A stretch of DNA of 64,000 nucleotides from Streptomyces sp. NBC_01428 (lineage in GTDB: Bacteria > Actinomycetota > Actinomycetes > Streptomycetales > Streptomycetaceae). The stretch spans positions 7,130,001 through 7,194,000 of the forward strand of contig NZ_CP109499.1 in assembly GCF_036231965.1 (NCBI RefSeq). The letters are read 5' to 3'. A model generated the notes under the pieces. It worked only from the letters and a program-made list of their open reading frames with translations. It was not told where the DNA came from and made no database searches. The position numbers were made by a program, and so were the translations under genes. Below are positions 31,881 through 40,745 of this stretch, in pieces. Each line of letters begins with the position of its first letter. Within the stretch, counting starts at the first letter, position 1.

Positions 31881-32255
31881 GTGACCCTGAAGATCCACAT
31901 CGCAGAGGGGGCCGCGCCGTACGAGCAGGTGCGCGCCCAGATTTCCGAGCAGGCCAGGTCCGGCGCGCTGCCGGTCGGCCACAAGCTGCCCACGGTGCGG
32001 GGGCTGGCCGAGTCGCTTGGCCTCGCGGCCAACACCGTCGCCAAGGCCTACCGGGCCCTCGAATCGGACGGGGTGATCGAGACGCGCGGCCGCAACGGGA
32101 CGTTCGTGGCCGCCGCCGGGGACGCGGCGGCGCACCAGGCGGCGTCGGCCGCGCAGGCCTACGCCGACCGGGCGCACCGCCTCGGACTGACCGAGACCGC
32201 CGCGCTGGCCGCCGTACGGGACGCCCTGCGGGCGGCGTTCGAGGGGGACTCCTAG
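31881..32255 (+). CDS. Short GntR-family (YhcF-type) regulator
   Basis: A 124-residue protein consisting of an N-terminal winged helix (YEQVRAQISEQARSGALPVGHKLPTVRGLAESLGLAANTVAKAYRALE, written here as two joined motifs: the LPTVRGLAESLGL helix-turn-helix and NTVAKAYRALE recognition helix) and a short C-terminal helical dimerisation region without an effector domain. YhcF-type regulators usually control an adjacent ABC transporter, but none is next to it. GTG 31881 follows GACAAT at six bases, suggesting leaderless transcription. It is divergent from the tandem-GNAT gene, a possible target. Confidence 0.9.
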   Translation: MTLKIHIAEGAAPYEQVRAQISEQARSGALPVGHKLPTVRGLAESLGLAANTVAKAYRALESDGVIETRGRNGTFVAAAGDAAAHQAASAAQAYADRAHRLGLTETAALAAVRDALRAAFEGDS

Positions 32256-32302
32256 AACGCGGAGCGCTCGGAGTGCCCTGGGCGCCGCAGCCTGCGCCGC
32301 CC

Positions 32303-33397
32303 TTACAGGTACAGCCCCGCGTCCGCGCCCTCGCGCTGGTCCGGAACCGATGTCGGTGTCGTACCGCGGCGCAGCGCGTACAGCTCGGCGAGGGTCGCGC
32401 CCTCGCGCGGGACGCCCTCGTCGGTGCCCAGCCAGCCGACCGACTCCCGGCGGGTCAGCGGTCCGACCTCGATACGGGCGAGACAGCGGCCGGGGCGGAC
32501 CACGGCGGGGTGCAGACGCTCCAGGTCCTCGTTCGTCGTGACGCCCACCAGGACGTTGCGGCCCTGGCCGAGCAGTCCGTCGGTGAGGTTGAGCAGCCGG
32601 GACAGGGCCTGGCCCGCCGTGTGCTTCGCCTCGCCGCGGATCAGCTCGTCGCAGTCCTCCAGCAGGAGCAGCCGCCAGCGCCCCTTGCCGGTGCCGTCCT
32701 CCTCGCCGATCGCGATGTCCATCAGATACCCGACGTCGGAGAAGAGTCGCTCGGGGTCCAGCACACAGTCCACCTGGCACCAGTCGCGCCAGGAACGGGC
32801 CAGGGTGCGCAGGGCGGACGTCTTGCCGGTGCCCGGCGGACCGTGCAGGAGCAGCAGCCGGCCCGCGATGTCCTCGGGGGTCGTCTTCATCAGGCCGTCC
32901 ATCGCGTCCGCGACCGGCGCCGTGTAGTTGGCGCGGACCTCCTCCCACGTCCCGGCGGAGATCTGCCGGGTGGTGCGGTGCGGGCCGCGCCGCGGCGACA
33001 CGTACCAGAAGCCCATCGTCACGTTCTCCGGCTGCGGCTCGGGCTCGTCCGTGGCACCGTCCGTCGCCTCGTTCAGCACCTTCTCGGCCAGCTCGACGCT
33101 CGTCGCGGTCACGGTGACGTCCGCGCCCCTGTTCCAGCGCGACACCAGAAGGGTCCAGCCGTCGCCCTCGGCGAGCGTCGCGCTGCGGTCGTCGTCCCGC
33201 GCGGAGCGCAGCACGCGGGCGCCGGGCGGGAGCAGGGTGGCTCCGGACCGTACACGGTCGATGTTCGCGGCGTGCGAGTGCGGCTGCTCGCCCGTCGCGA
33301 AGCGACCGAGGAACAGCGCGTCGACGACGTCCGACGGCGAGTCGCTGTCGTCGACGTTGAGCCTGATCGGCAGAGCGTCGTGTGGGTTCGCAGACAT
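32303..33397 (-). CDS. AAA-family ATPase with DUF5925-like N-terminus
   Basis: A 364-residue cytoplasmic AAA+ ATPase. The N-terminal 125 residues form a DUF5925-like domain. The AAA module has Walker A GPPGTGKT (186-193), Walker B LLLLEDCDEL (243-252), and a sensor/arginine-finger region RLHPAVVRPGRC, typical of the BCS1/CDC48-like branch. The last 40 residues are poorly structured. ATG 33397 is chosen over 33415, six codons upstream. The gene is monocistronic. Such proteins usually remodel a protein partner, which is not identified here. Confidence 0.88.
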   Translation of the reverse strand: MSANPHDALPIRLNVDDSDSPSDVVDALFLGRFATGEQPHSHAANIDRVRSGATLLPPGARVLRSARDDDRSATLAEGDGWTLLVSRWNRGADVTVTATSVELAEKVLNEATDGATDEPEPQPENVTMGFWYVSPRRGPHRTTRQISAGTWEEVRANYTAPVADAMDGLMKTTPEDIAGRLLLLHGPPGTGKTSALRTLARSWRDWCQVDCVLDPERLFSDVGYLMDIAIGEEDGTGKGRWRLLLLEDCDELIRGEAKHTAGQALSRLLNLTDGLLGQGRNVLVGVTTNEDLERLHPAVVRPGRCLARIEVGPLTRRESVGWLGTDEGVPREGATLAELYALRRGTTPTSVPDQREGADAGLYL

Positions 33398-33559
33398 GCC
33401 GCCATGATCCGTCACCCGGGCGTCCCATGCACCCGGTTTCCGCAGTGCGTCGCGTGTGTCGCGTGGGTCCCGCTCTTCCGGTGTATCCCTTCCATCCTGT
33501 TACAGGGCTGTACGACGACAGACCTGTCGCGCGCCCGATTCCCCCCGTTACTGTTGCCC

Positions 33560-34990
33560 ATGATGGGACGTCATGGGTGGAATTCGGGGGAACGACGGTG
33601 GCGCCTGACCGCGCTGCTCGGTGTGGGCGCGGCCGTACTCGCCCTGGTCGTGACACTGCTCAACACCCTTCCGGGGGACGGCGGGAGCACCGCCGGCACC
33701 ACCCGCGACGGCGACAAGGTGCACGGCACGCCGGTCACCCCGCCGCAGACGCCCCGACCCGACGTGGGCTGGGGGTTCACCCACACCCAGTACAGCGCCG
33801 ACGAGGGCGACGACGCGGCCACCGAGCGGGTCGAGGGACTGCTGGGCCGTGACGAGGTGTCGCTGCCGCAGAACCAGCACATCATGGGCTGGGGTGCGGG
33901 CAACCCCGAACCGTCCAAGGGGCGTTACGACTTCTCCGAGATGGACAGCCGCGTCGACTTCGTCCGCAGGTCCGGCGGCACCCCGGTCGTGACGCTGTGC
34001 TGCTCCCCGGACTGGATGAAAGGCGGCAGGGCCGGGGCGGACCGCACGAACTGGAGCCAGGCCTCCCTGGAGACGGCCCCGGAGCCCTCGCACTTCGCGG
34101 ACTTCGCCGCGCTCGCCGCGACGGTCGCCCGCCGCTACCCCGACGTACGCCACTTCATCGTCTGGAACGAGTTCAAGGGCTTCTGGAACGACCGTGAGGG
34201 CCGCTGGGACTACGAGGGCTACACCAAGCTCTACAACCTGGTCTACAAGGCGCTGAAGAAGGTGGACAAGGACATCATGGTGGGCGGCCCCTACCTCGTG
34301 ATGGACAGCTTCGACCCACGCCAGACGCAGGACGCGTCCACGACGGTGAAGGGAGCCTGGGGCGCGATGGACCAGCGGGTCCTCGACGCCTTCACCTACT
34401 GGAACGAGCACAAGGCGGGCGCCGACTTCGTCGTCGTGGACGGCTCCAGCTACACCAACGACGACGAGACGCTGCCCGACGAGTTCGCGGCCACCGACAA
34501 GTTCACGGCCGTCGGCAGATGGCTGCGCGGGCAGACGCACGGACTGCCGCTGTGGTGGGCCGAGTACTACGTCGAACCGGCCGACTCCAAGGACGAGCGC
34601 AAGGGCTGGTCCGAGACCCGCCGCGTCGCGGTCCAGGCGAGCGGCATGATCGCGATGGTGCGGGGCGGGGCCTCCTCCGGCTTCTACTGGAACCCGGAGA
34701 AGGAGAAGGGCGCCGGCTGCCCCGGCTGTCTCTGGACCCCGACCGGCACCGCCGGTGGCGGCCGGGACCTGCCCATGTACGACCTGATCTCCCGCTTCGG
34801 CAAGGCGTTCCCGCCGGGCACCGCCTACGCGAAGGTGTCCGTCGCCGCGGACGACGTGCCGAACGTGCGGGTCCTCGCCACCGACCGGACCGTCCTCGTC
34901 GTCAACACGCGGGACCGGTCGATCAGCGCGAAGGTCGACGGGAGGCGGTTCGAGCTGGGCGCCTACGGGGTGAAGTGGCTCACCCGCTGA
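33560..34990 (+). CDS. Membrane-anchored GH39-like glycosidase
   Basis: A 476-residue exported protein. An N-terminal hydrophobic helix (about 14-37) without a clear cleavage site suggests a membrane anchor. The (beta/alpha)8 domain resembles GH39 xylosidases and related clan A enzymes. The acid/base is probably Glu204 (IVWNEFKGFW) and the nucleophile Glu335 (PLWWAEYYVEP). A small C-terminal beta domain (about 425-476) follows. ATG 33560 (or 33563) lacks a ribosome binding site, and TACTGT lies just upstream, suggesting leaderless transcription. It converges with the four-gene glycan operon, so it may trim or recycle that polymer. The substrate is inferred only from context. Confidence 0.82.
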   Translation: MMGRHGWNSGERRWRLTALLGVGAAVLALVVTLLNTLPGDGGSTAGTTRDGDKVHGTPVTPPQTPRPDVGWGFTHTQYSADEGDDAATERVEGLLGRDEVSLPQNQHIMGWGAGNPEPSKGRYDFSEMDSRVDFVRRSGGTPVVTLCCSPDWMKGGRAGADRTNWSQASLETAPEPSHFADFAALAATVARRYPDVRHFIVWNEFKGFWNDREGRWDYEGYTKLYNLVYKALKKVDKDIMVGGPYLVMDSFDPRQTQDASTTVKGAWGAMDQRVLDAFTYWNEHKAGADFVVVDGSSYTNDDETLPDEFAATDKFTAVGRWLRGQTHGLPLWWAEYYVEPADSKDERKGWSETRRVAVQASGMIAMVRGGASSGFYWNPEKEKGAGCPGCLWTPTGTAGGGRDLPMYDLISRFGKAFPPGTAYAKVSVAADDVPNVRVLATDRTVLVVNTRDRSISAKVDGRRFELGAYGVKWLTR

Positions 34991-35020
34991 CCGCGCGGGC
35001 CGACGGCACCCGGACCTGGG

Positions 35021-35056
35021 GAAGTGGCCCGGCCGGCGTACCGACCCGGCCACTTC
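35021..35056. terminator. Possible terminator between GH39-like and glycan operon
   Basis: GAAGTGGCC (35021-35029) pairs with GGCCACTTC (35048-35056), with a loop that can itself fold on CCGG repeats. Moderate strength, in the 91-base convergent gap. Confidence 0.5.
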
Positions 35057-35081
35057 GGCCGCACGCACCGCTCCCGGGCCG

Positions 35082-38000
35082 CTACTTCATCGTCAGGAAC
35101 CGCTGCACCAGCGAGGCCAGCAGGACCGCCAGCAGGGGCAGGGAGAACCAGAAGCTGCTCTGGACCCACCGCAGTTGCCGCACGCCGGGCCGCACCGCCA
35201 CCCGTACGACCTCCCGTGCCGTCAGCAGCACGATGAGGGCGATCGCTGCGAGACCACCGACGACCGACCACGGTGTCCACGTCACCTGCGGTCCGATCGG
35301 CCCCGGCTCGGCCCGCGGGACCGTGCCCTCCGGCCGCACGCGCAGCGCGTACATCGTGACGTCGTCGTTGACCAGGACCTTCCGCAGCTCCGGCCGTTCG
35401 TCGAGATGGGTGATCAGCCGCGTCTCCCACGTCGCCGAATAGCCCACGTCCAGCTGCAGGTAGACCACCTGACTGCGGTTGATCATCAGGTACGAGTTCG
35501 GCCCCGCGTCCTTGAGCGCCTTGACGAGCCCGGACACCAGCACCGGGTCGGCGGGCGCGAGCGTGGGGACGTACTGCACCTTCTCCATGTCCTTGGCGCC
35601 CCAGGGCATCGCGGGCGTCACGTTGTCGACGGTGTCGTTGCTCAGCCACAGCAGCCGGGCCGTCGGATCGTCGTGCGCGTACACGTAGTCCATGGCCGTG
35701 ACCTCGCCCGGCCGGATCCGCTCGAACGACTCGTTGCCCCAACGGGCCACCAGGAAACCGCCCATGAGGAGCAGGCCCGCCATCAGCGCGGCGACCGGGG
35801 CGAGACTCAGCCGGTCCTTCTCCCGTTCCTTCGCGGTGACCCCGGTGCGCGGGAAGAGGGCCAGTCCGGCGAGCAGCGCGGCACCCGGCACGGCGAACAT
35901 GAAGACGCGCAGCGCCATCTCACCGCCGTAGGACTGCATGCCGAAGCCGAGGAACGGGACGAAGGTCAGGACGAGCAGGGACCGCTCGCGGTACCGGTGC
36001 TCACGCCGCCGCCACCAGCCCCAGCAGGCGAAGGCCATCATGCCGCCGGCGAGCAGGACCCGGGTGTACAGCACGAGCTTGTGCGTCGAACTGCCGCCCT
36101 GGATACGGCCGGAGACCGACGTCGACACATTGCTGCCGACGCCCCCGACCCCGCCGAACAGGTCGTCGAAGTGGCCCGACCAGTACGGCTCGGCCATGAA
36201 ACCGACCCAGGCGGCGACCAGCACGGCGAACAGGATGGGCAGACCGCGCAGTTCGGAGCGGCCGACGAGGACGAGGACCGCGAGAACGCCCAGCATCACG
36301 AACGGGGTGAGCTGGTGCGCCGGCACGGTGGCCGCGAACAGCCCGATCAGCACCATCAGGAGCACGGCCCGCTGCCGCCGGTCCGTCGGCTCGACCTCCG
36401 CCTCGCCCGGCCGGCGCTTCGTCCACAGCACCCGCGGCGCCCGGAACCACACGAGCAGGATCGCCACGAACACCAGGTACAGCAGGTAGGTGAAGCCCTG
36501 CGGCGAGAAGTAGTCCTGGCCGACCCAGCCGCACAGCGTGAAGAACCAGATCCCCGTCCACTTGGCGCGCCAGCCGGCCCGCATCGACCGGACCAGCAGG
36601 AACATCGGTGCCAGATAGAGGAGTTGGATGGCCGTCGGCCACCAGCGGATGACCTCGGACAGATCGGAGACCCCGCACGCCTTCGCGACGAACGCGGCCA
36701 CCGCGAAGAAGCCCGGCCAGCTCCAGCGGGCGTCCAGGTCCGGCACGGCGGACCCGGTGCGGTCGATGTAGTCGAGGAAGCCGAGGTGCTGCCAGGCGGT
36801 CGCGAACCGCGGCTCGGTCTCGATGACCGCCGGGAGCGCGTGCAGCGACACCACGGTGGCGAGCAGCGTGACCAGCAGCAGCCCCCGGTGCTCGCGTTTC
36901 ATCCACAGCAGCGAGCTGAACACCGTGACCAGCAGGGCCGCGCCGATCAGCGTCGGCAGCGGGAGCACCGAGATCAGGCCCAGGCCGCCCATGTCCGTGA
37001 GCGACTCGTCGTCGAGGCCGAACGCGGGGACCCAGTAGAGCAGGAGCGCCGAGACCAGCAGGAAGCCGAGGACCACACCGGGTCTCGACGGACGCCGGAC
37101 GCGCTCACGCCAGGACGGGGGAGGCGCGTCCGGTGGTTCCCGGTCCTCCGCCGTCCCGTCCGCCGCGACCGGTTCCGACGCCGGCGCGTCCTCCGCCGAA
37201 GCGGTCCGCACGTCGGACCCCCCGCCGTCGGATCCCTCCGTGTCGAACGGGGCGTCGACCTCCGGCACCTCCACCGGACCCAACGAGGCCTCCGAACCCG
37301 GCTCGCGCGCCTCCACGGGCAGCCCCACGGACGGCTGCCGCCGCGCCCAGGCGGGACGCCGCTCAACGCCCGTTCCGGTGCGCACCGCGGGGGTGCCGGT
37401 CGGCGGCGTGCCCGGCCCGGGGCGCACGTCCGGCCGGCGTTCCAGGTGGTCGAGGTCGATGTGCAGGCGCAGGGCCAGGGTGTCCGAGTCGAGCGCCCGG
37501 GCCGGGCCACGCGTCGGCTCGTGCGACGGGACGGCGTCGCGCGGCCCCAGGTCTGCGAGGTCCCCGTCCGGTGCGGCGTCCGCCGGCGGGGCGGCGGGCG
37601 GCGCGGTCCGCACGATCCGGAACAGCCTGGGCGCCGCGATCGTCACGATCACGGCGAGGCTGGAGATCTCCGCGACACCCGCGCCCGTCAGCCCCATGCG
37701 GGGCAGCAGGATCACCGTGAGGCCGAGCACCAGAAGACACAACAGGCCCTGGAGATAGGCGAGTCCGGACGTGCGGCTCTGTGCGCGCAGCACGGCGAAG
37801 TAGGTCTCCATGACCACCCGCAGCAGCGCGCCGACGGCGAACCAGCGCAGCAGCGGTGTCGCCGCGTGCGCGTACCCGGCGCCGAAGACGTGCAGGATGT
37901 ACGGCGCGCCGAGGAACAGCAGGCCGCACACCGGCAGCATGATCCGGGCCATGCGCTTGAGCGCGGCCCGGGTGTTGGCGGCGAGCCGCGCCGGATCGTG

Positions 38001-38945
38001 CGACCCCTCCACCGTCAGCGAGGCGCCCATGTTGATGGCGAGCAGGTTGACCGTGCCGCCGATGGTCGTGGTGATGTAGAAGTACGCGTTGTCGGTGGAA
38101 CTGACCTGCGAGGCCACGATCACCGGTACGAGATAGACGACCGCGAGCGAGAACAGCGACCCGGTGTAGTCACCGGCCAGGAACCGCCCGATCTCCCTCA
38201 GGGTGGGCGGCTTGGTGCTGGTCTCCGTCGCCTTCACATGCCGGGGCACCAGCCGGCGGAACACCAGGATTCCGAGCGGCACCACCGACAGGGCGATCGC
38301 GGCGACCCAGGAGACGAAGACGCCCGAGGTGGGGACCGCGGCGGCGAGACCGATGAGCAGGGCCAGCTTCACCGCGGAGAAGACGGTGTTGCCCACCGGC
38401 ACCCACAGCGCGCTGCGCAGCCCGGTCAGCACCCCGTCCTGGAGTGTCAGCAACGACCAGGCGACCACCGCCAGCACGAAGAACGTGCCGTGCAGCGGGC
38501 CGTGCAGGAAGCGGTACGACGGCCCCCACAGGTTCAGGGTGAGCAGGAAGATCCCGGCGGCGAACGCCACGACCACCGAACTGCCCGCGTACGTACGGAA
38601 GATGAGGCGGGCGGTGGCGCGTCCCGCGACGGGGATGAAGCGGGCGAGGGCGCCGGTCAGTGTCACCGCGGTGACACCCGCGAGGAGTTTCATCGCGGCG
38701 ATGGCGGCGGAGCCCTGGCCGACCGCCGACTCGGTGTAGTAGCGGGCGGCGATCAGCCAGTACCCGAGGCCCAGCACCGCGGAGATCCCGGTGTTGAGCA
38801 TCAGGGCGTAGGCGTTGCGGAACAGCGGACTGCCGCCCCCGCCCGTGCGGCCGGTGCCGGGCAGACGGAGACGGCGGGCCGGCCGCCGCTCGGGGGCCTC
38901 GGGCGCGGTGGTCGAGGCCTGGGCTGTGGTGGTCGTGTCAGACAC
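35082..38945 (-). CDS. Fused polysaccharide flippase and membrane glycosyltransferase
   Basis: A 1,287-residue multi-pass membrane protein with two halves. About residues 40-445 form a MATE/Wzx-type oligosaccharide flippase with 12-14 helices (NAYALMLNTGISAVLGLGYW, AGDYTGSLFSLAVVYLVP). A disordered, Pro/Asp/Glu-rich linker spans about 446-615. Residues 616-1287 contain about 12 helices with long extracytoplasmic loops, in the style of GT-C glycosyltransferases or O-antigen polymerases, ending with a large globular loop and a last helix. It would translocate lipid-linked glycan and extend or transfer it on the outer face. GTG 38945 overlaps the deacetylase stop by eight bases, so it is translationally coupled. 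The frame opens further upstream only as a shadow of the deacetylase gene. Confidence 0.88.
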   Translation of the reverse strand: MSDTTTTAQASTTAPEAPERRPARRLRLPGTGRTGGGGSPLFRNAYALMLNTGISAVLGLGYWLIAARYYTESAVGQGSAAIAAMKLLAGVTAVTLTGALARFIPVAGRATARLIFRTYAGSSVVVAFAAGIFLLTLNLWGPSYRFLHGPLHGTFFVLAVVAWSLLTLQDGVLTGLRSALWVPVGNTVFSAVKLALLIGLAAAVPTSGVFVSWVAAIALSVVPLGILVFRRLVPRHVKATETSTKPPTLREIGRFLAGDYTGSLFSLAVVYLVPVIVASQVSSTDNAYFYITTTIGGTVNLLAINMGASLTVEGSHDPARLAANTRAALKRMARIMLPVCGLLFLGAPYILHVFGAGYAHAATPLLRWFAVGALLRVVMETYFAVLRAQSRTSGLAYLQGLLCLLVLGLTVILLPRMGLTGAGVAEISSLAVIVTIAAPRLFRIVRTAPPAAPPADAAPDGDLADLGPRDAVPSHEPTRGPARALDSDTLALRLHIDLDHLERRPDVRPGPGTPPTGTPAVRTGTGVERRPAWARRQPSVGLPVEAREPGSEASLGPVEVPEVDAPFDTEGSDGGGSDVRTASAEDAPASEPVAADGTAEDREPPDAPPPSWRERVRRPSRPGVVLGFLLVSALLLYWVPAFGLDDESLTDMGGLGLISVLPLPTLIGAALLVTVFSSLLWMKREHRGLLLVTLLATVVSLHALPAVIETEPRFATAWQHLGFLDYIDRTGSAVPDLDARWSWPGFFAVAAFVAKACGVSDLSEVIRWWPTAIQLLYLAPMFLLVRSMRAGWRAKWTGIWFFTLCGWVGQDYFSPQGFTYLLYLVFVAILLVWFRAPRVLWTKRRPGEAEVEPTDRRQRAVLLMVLIGLFAATVPAHQLTPFVMLGVLAVLVLVGRSELRGLPILFAVLVAAWVGFMAEPYWSGHFDDLFGGVGGVGSNVSTSVSGRIQGGSSTHKLVLYTRVLLAGGMMAFACWGWWRRREHRYRERSLLVLTFVPFLGFGMQSYGGEMALRVFMFAVPGAALLAGLALFPRTGVTAKEREKDRLSLAPVAALMAGLLLMGGFLVARWGNESFERIRPGEVTAMDYVYAHDDPTARLLWLSNDTVDNVTPAMPWGAKDMEKVQYVPTLAPADPVLVSGLVKALKDAGPNSYLMINRSQVVYLQLDVGYSATWETRLITHLDERPELRKVLVNDDVTMYALRVRPEGTVPRAEPGPIGPQVTWTPWSVVGGLAAIALIVLLTAREVVRVAVRPGVRQLRWVQSSFWFSLPLLAVLLASLVQRFLTMK

Positions 38946-39735
38946 GGGAACGGATGGCCTTCCGGCGGACCTGTCGTGCTCTTCGGACCATGGCGTACCC
39001 CTTGGTGAGGGCCCGGTCCCGGGCGAAGGTGCGGGCGATCGAACGGCCTTCGATGAGCCGCTCGAACTCCTCGATACCGGTCGTGCGGCGCACGGTGACG
39101 CGTTGCAGGGCGTACGGGCCCTGGCGGCGGCGGGCGAGGCCGTTGCCGACGGCGAGCGACTGGGTGAAACCCGCCGCCCGCACCGAACGCCGCACCCGTG
39201 CGCTGGAGTAGCCGTAGGGGTACGCGAACGAGGCCGGGGGAGCACCCAGTTCGCCCGCGATGATCTCCCGGCAGCGCAGCAGCTCGAACCGGAGCGCGTC
39301 GTCCGTGATCTGGTCGAGCTGCGGATGGGTGTGGCTGTGCCCGCCGATCTCCGCCTGCTCCCCGGCGAGCGCGCGCACCTGGTCCCAGTCGAGCATGGTG
39401 TCGAGACCGCCCCCGGTGTCGTACGCGCCCCTGATCCACCCCGTGGACACGAAGAGGGTGGACGCGAAGCCGTACTTGGCGAGGGCGGGCAGCGCGTGCC
39501 GGTGCACGCCCTCGTAGCCGTCGTCGAAGGTGATCAGGACGGGGCGCGCGGGCAGCGGGACGCCCGAGCGCCAGGCCGCCGCAAGCCGGGCGGTGCCGAC
39601 CGGGGTGAACCCGCGGTCGTCGAGCAGCGCCATCTGCTCGGCGAACGCCTCGGGCGCGACGGACAGCGCCCGGGTCGCGTCGTTCGGTGTCCGCGCGACC
39701 GAGTGGTACATCAGGATCGGTACCGGTCCGCTCAT
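38938..39735 (-). CDS. Polysaccharide deacetylase family protein
   Basis: A 265-residue NodB-homology enzyme. The metal-binding motifs are visible: ILMYHSV (His11), TFDDGYE with Asp71/Asp72, and GGHSHTHPQL with His133/His137. It therefore probably removes N-acetyl groups from a polymer or lipid-linked glycan. No signal peptide is apparent, so it may work at the cytoplasmic face or associate with the flippase. ATG 39735 overlaps the stop of the upstream glycosyltransferase (ATGA), and its own stop overlaps the start of the fused flippase. Third gene of a four-gene operon. Confidence 0.92.
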   Translation of the reverse strand: MSGPVPILMYHSVARTPNDATRALSVAPEAFAEQMALLDDRGFTPVGTARLAAAWRSGVPLPARPVLITFDDGYEGVHRHALPALAKYGFASTLFVSTGWIRGAYDTGGGLDTMLDWDQVRALAGEQAEIGGHSHTHPQLDQITDDALRFELLRCREIIAGELGAPPASFAYPYGYSSARVRRSVRAAGFTQSLAVGNGLARRRQGPYALQRVTVRRTTGIEEFERLIEGRSIARTFARDRALTKGYAMVRRARQVRRKAIRSRV

Positions 39736-40745
39736 GCCGCCGCCCCCTCGTCGTCCGGGACCACCTCGACCGCCGCGACGGGGACGACCGAGAACACGGC
39801 GCCGCTCCGGCGGGCCCGGACGCTTCCCGCGACATACCCGCCGGCCGCCGTCAGTACCCCGGCGACGATGGCTCCCGCGCGGCCGGCGCCGCCGGGACGG
39901 GCCAGGGCCGCGTCCCGCAGCCCGCGCAGCACCCCGACGGGCAGGACCCGGGTGCTGTAGCGACGCTCCGATTCAAGTCCCTTGCCGGCGCCGACACTTC
40001 GGGCGACCAGGGCTTTGGAGAGGCCTTCGGCGTAGGCCCGGGTGCGGAAGTAGCCGAAGCGCTCGCGGACCGCGGGCACCCGGTGGTGGATGACCGCGCG
40101 GTCGTCGATCAGCAGGACGGCGTCCGGCCGGGCGCGGGTGAGCCGGATGCACAGCTCCGTCTCCTCGCAGCCCAGCGGACGCCTGTCGCCGTCGCGGCCG
40201 ATCCCGGTCGCGAAGCCGCCCGCCGCGTCGAACGCCGTGCGGCGGAACGAGGCGTTGCCGCCGAGGACGTTGCGGACCCGGACCCGGCCCGGCGGCAGGC
40301 CCTTGTACGTGCAGCCCACCACCCAGTCGAACTCCTCGGGGAACCAGGCCGGCCGGCGGCCCGACGCCCAGACGGGCATCGTGCGGCCGCCGACGGCCAT
40401 CACCCGCGGGTCGGTGTAGCCCTCGGCGAAATGCCGCAGCCAGTCCCGCTCGGCGACGGCGTCGTCGTCGAGGAAGGCGATGACACCGCCGTGCGAGGCC
40501 GCGATCCCGGTGTTGCGGCCGGCGGACAGACCGCGGGGGCCCGCGTTGGCGAGCACCCGCACCCCCTCCGTCTTCCTGTACTCCCCGGCCAGCCGCTCCA
40601 GCAGAACGGTGTTGTGGTCGACGACCAGCAGTGTCTCCAGGGCGGGCAGGGACTGCGCGCGCACCGAGGAGACCGCCGCGAGGATGTCCTCCCAGCGGTC
40701 CTCGGTGTACACGCAGATCACCACGGAGATGTCCCGCGTGCTCAA
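39732..40745 (-). CDS. Family 2 glycosyltransferase (second of operon)
   Basis: A 337-residue GT-A-fold enzyme. VVICVYTEDRWEDILAAV opens the nucleotide-sugar domain. The DxD-like motif is AFLDDDAVAERDW (about 90-102), and LGCEETELCIRLTR carries the ED-type acceptor motif. C-terminal hydrophobic stretches suggest peripheral membrane attachment. The start is TTG 40745, overlapping the preceding gene's stop (TTGA), with GGGGAGAGG upstream; no ATG or GTG lies nearby in frame. It probably adds a sugar to a lipid carrier. Confidence 0.9.
   Translation of the reverse strand: MSTRDISVVICVYTEDRWEDILAAVSSVRAQSLPALETLLVVDHNTVLLERLAGEYRKTEGVRVLANAGPRGLSAGRNTGIAASHGGVIAFLDDDAVAERDWLRHFAEGYTDPRVMAVGGRTMPVWASGRRPAWFPEEFDWVVGCTYKGLPPGRVRVRNVLGGNASFRRTAFDAAGGFATGIGRDGDRRPLGCEETELCIRLTRARPDAVLLIDDRAVIHHRVPAVRERFGYFRTRAYAEGLSKALVARSVGAGKGLESERRYSTRVLPVGVLRGLRDAALARPGGAGRAGAIVAGVLTAAGGYVAGSVRARRSGAVFSVVPVAAVEVVPDDEGAAA

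Noticed and set aside
35175..39008. Antisense ORF of over 1,200 codons
   Set aside because: It mirrors the flippase/glycosyltransferase fusion and is His/Arg/Gln/Glu-rich without domain; a codon-bias artefact.
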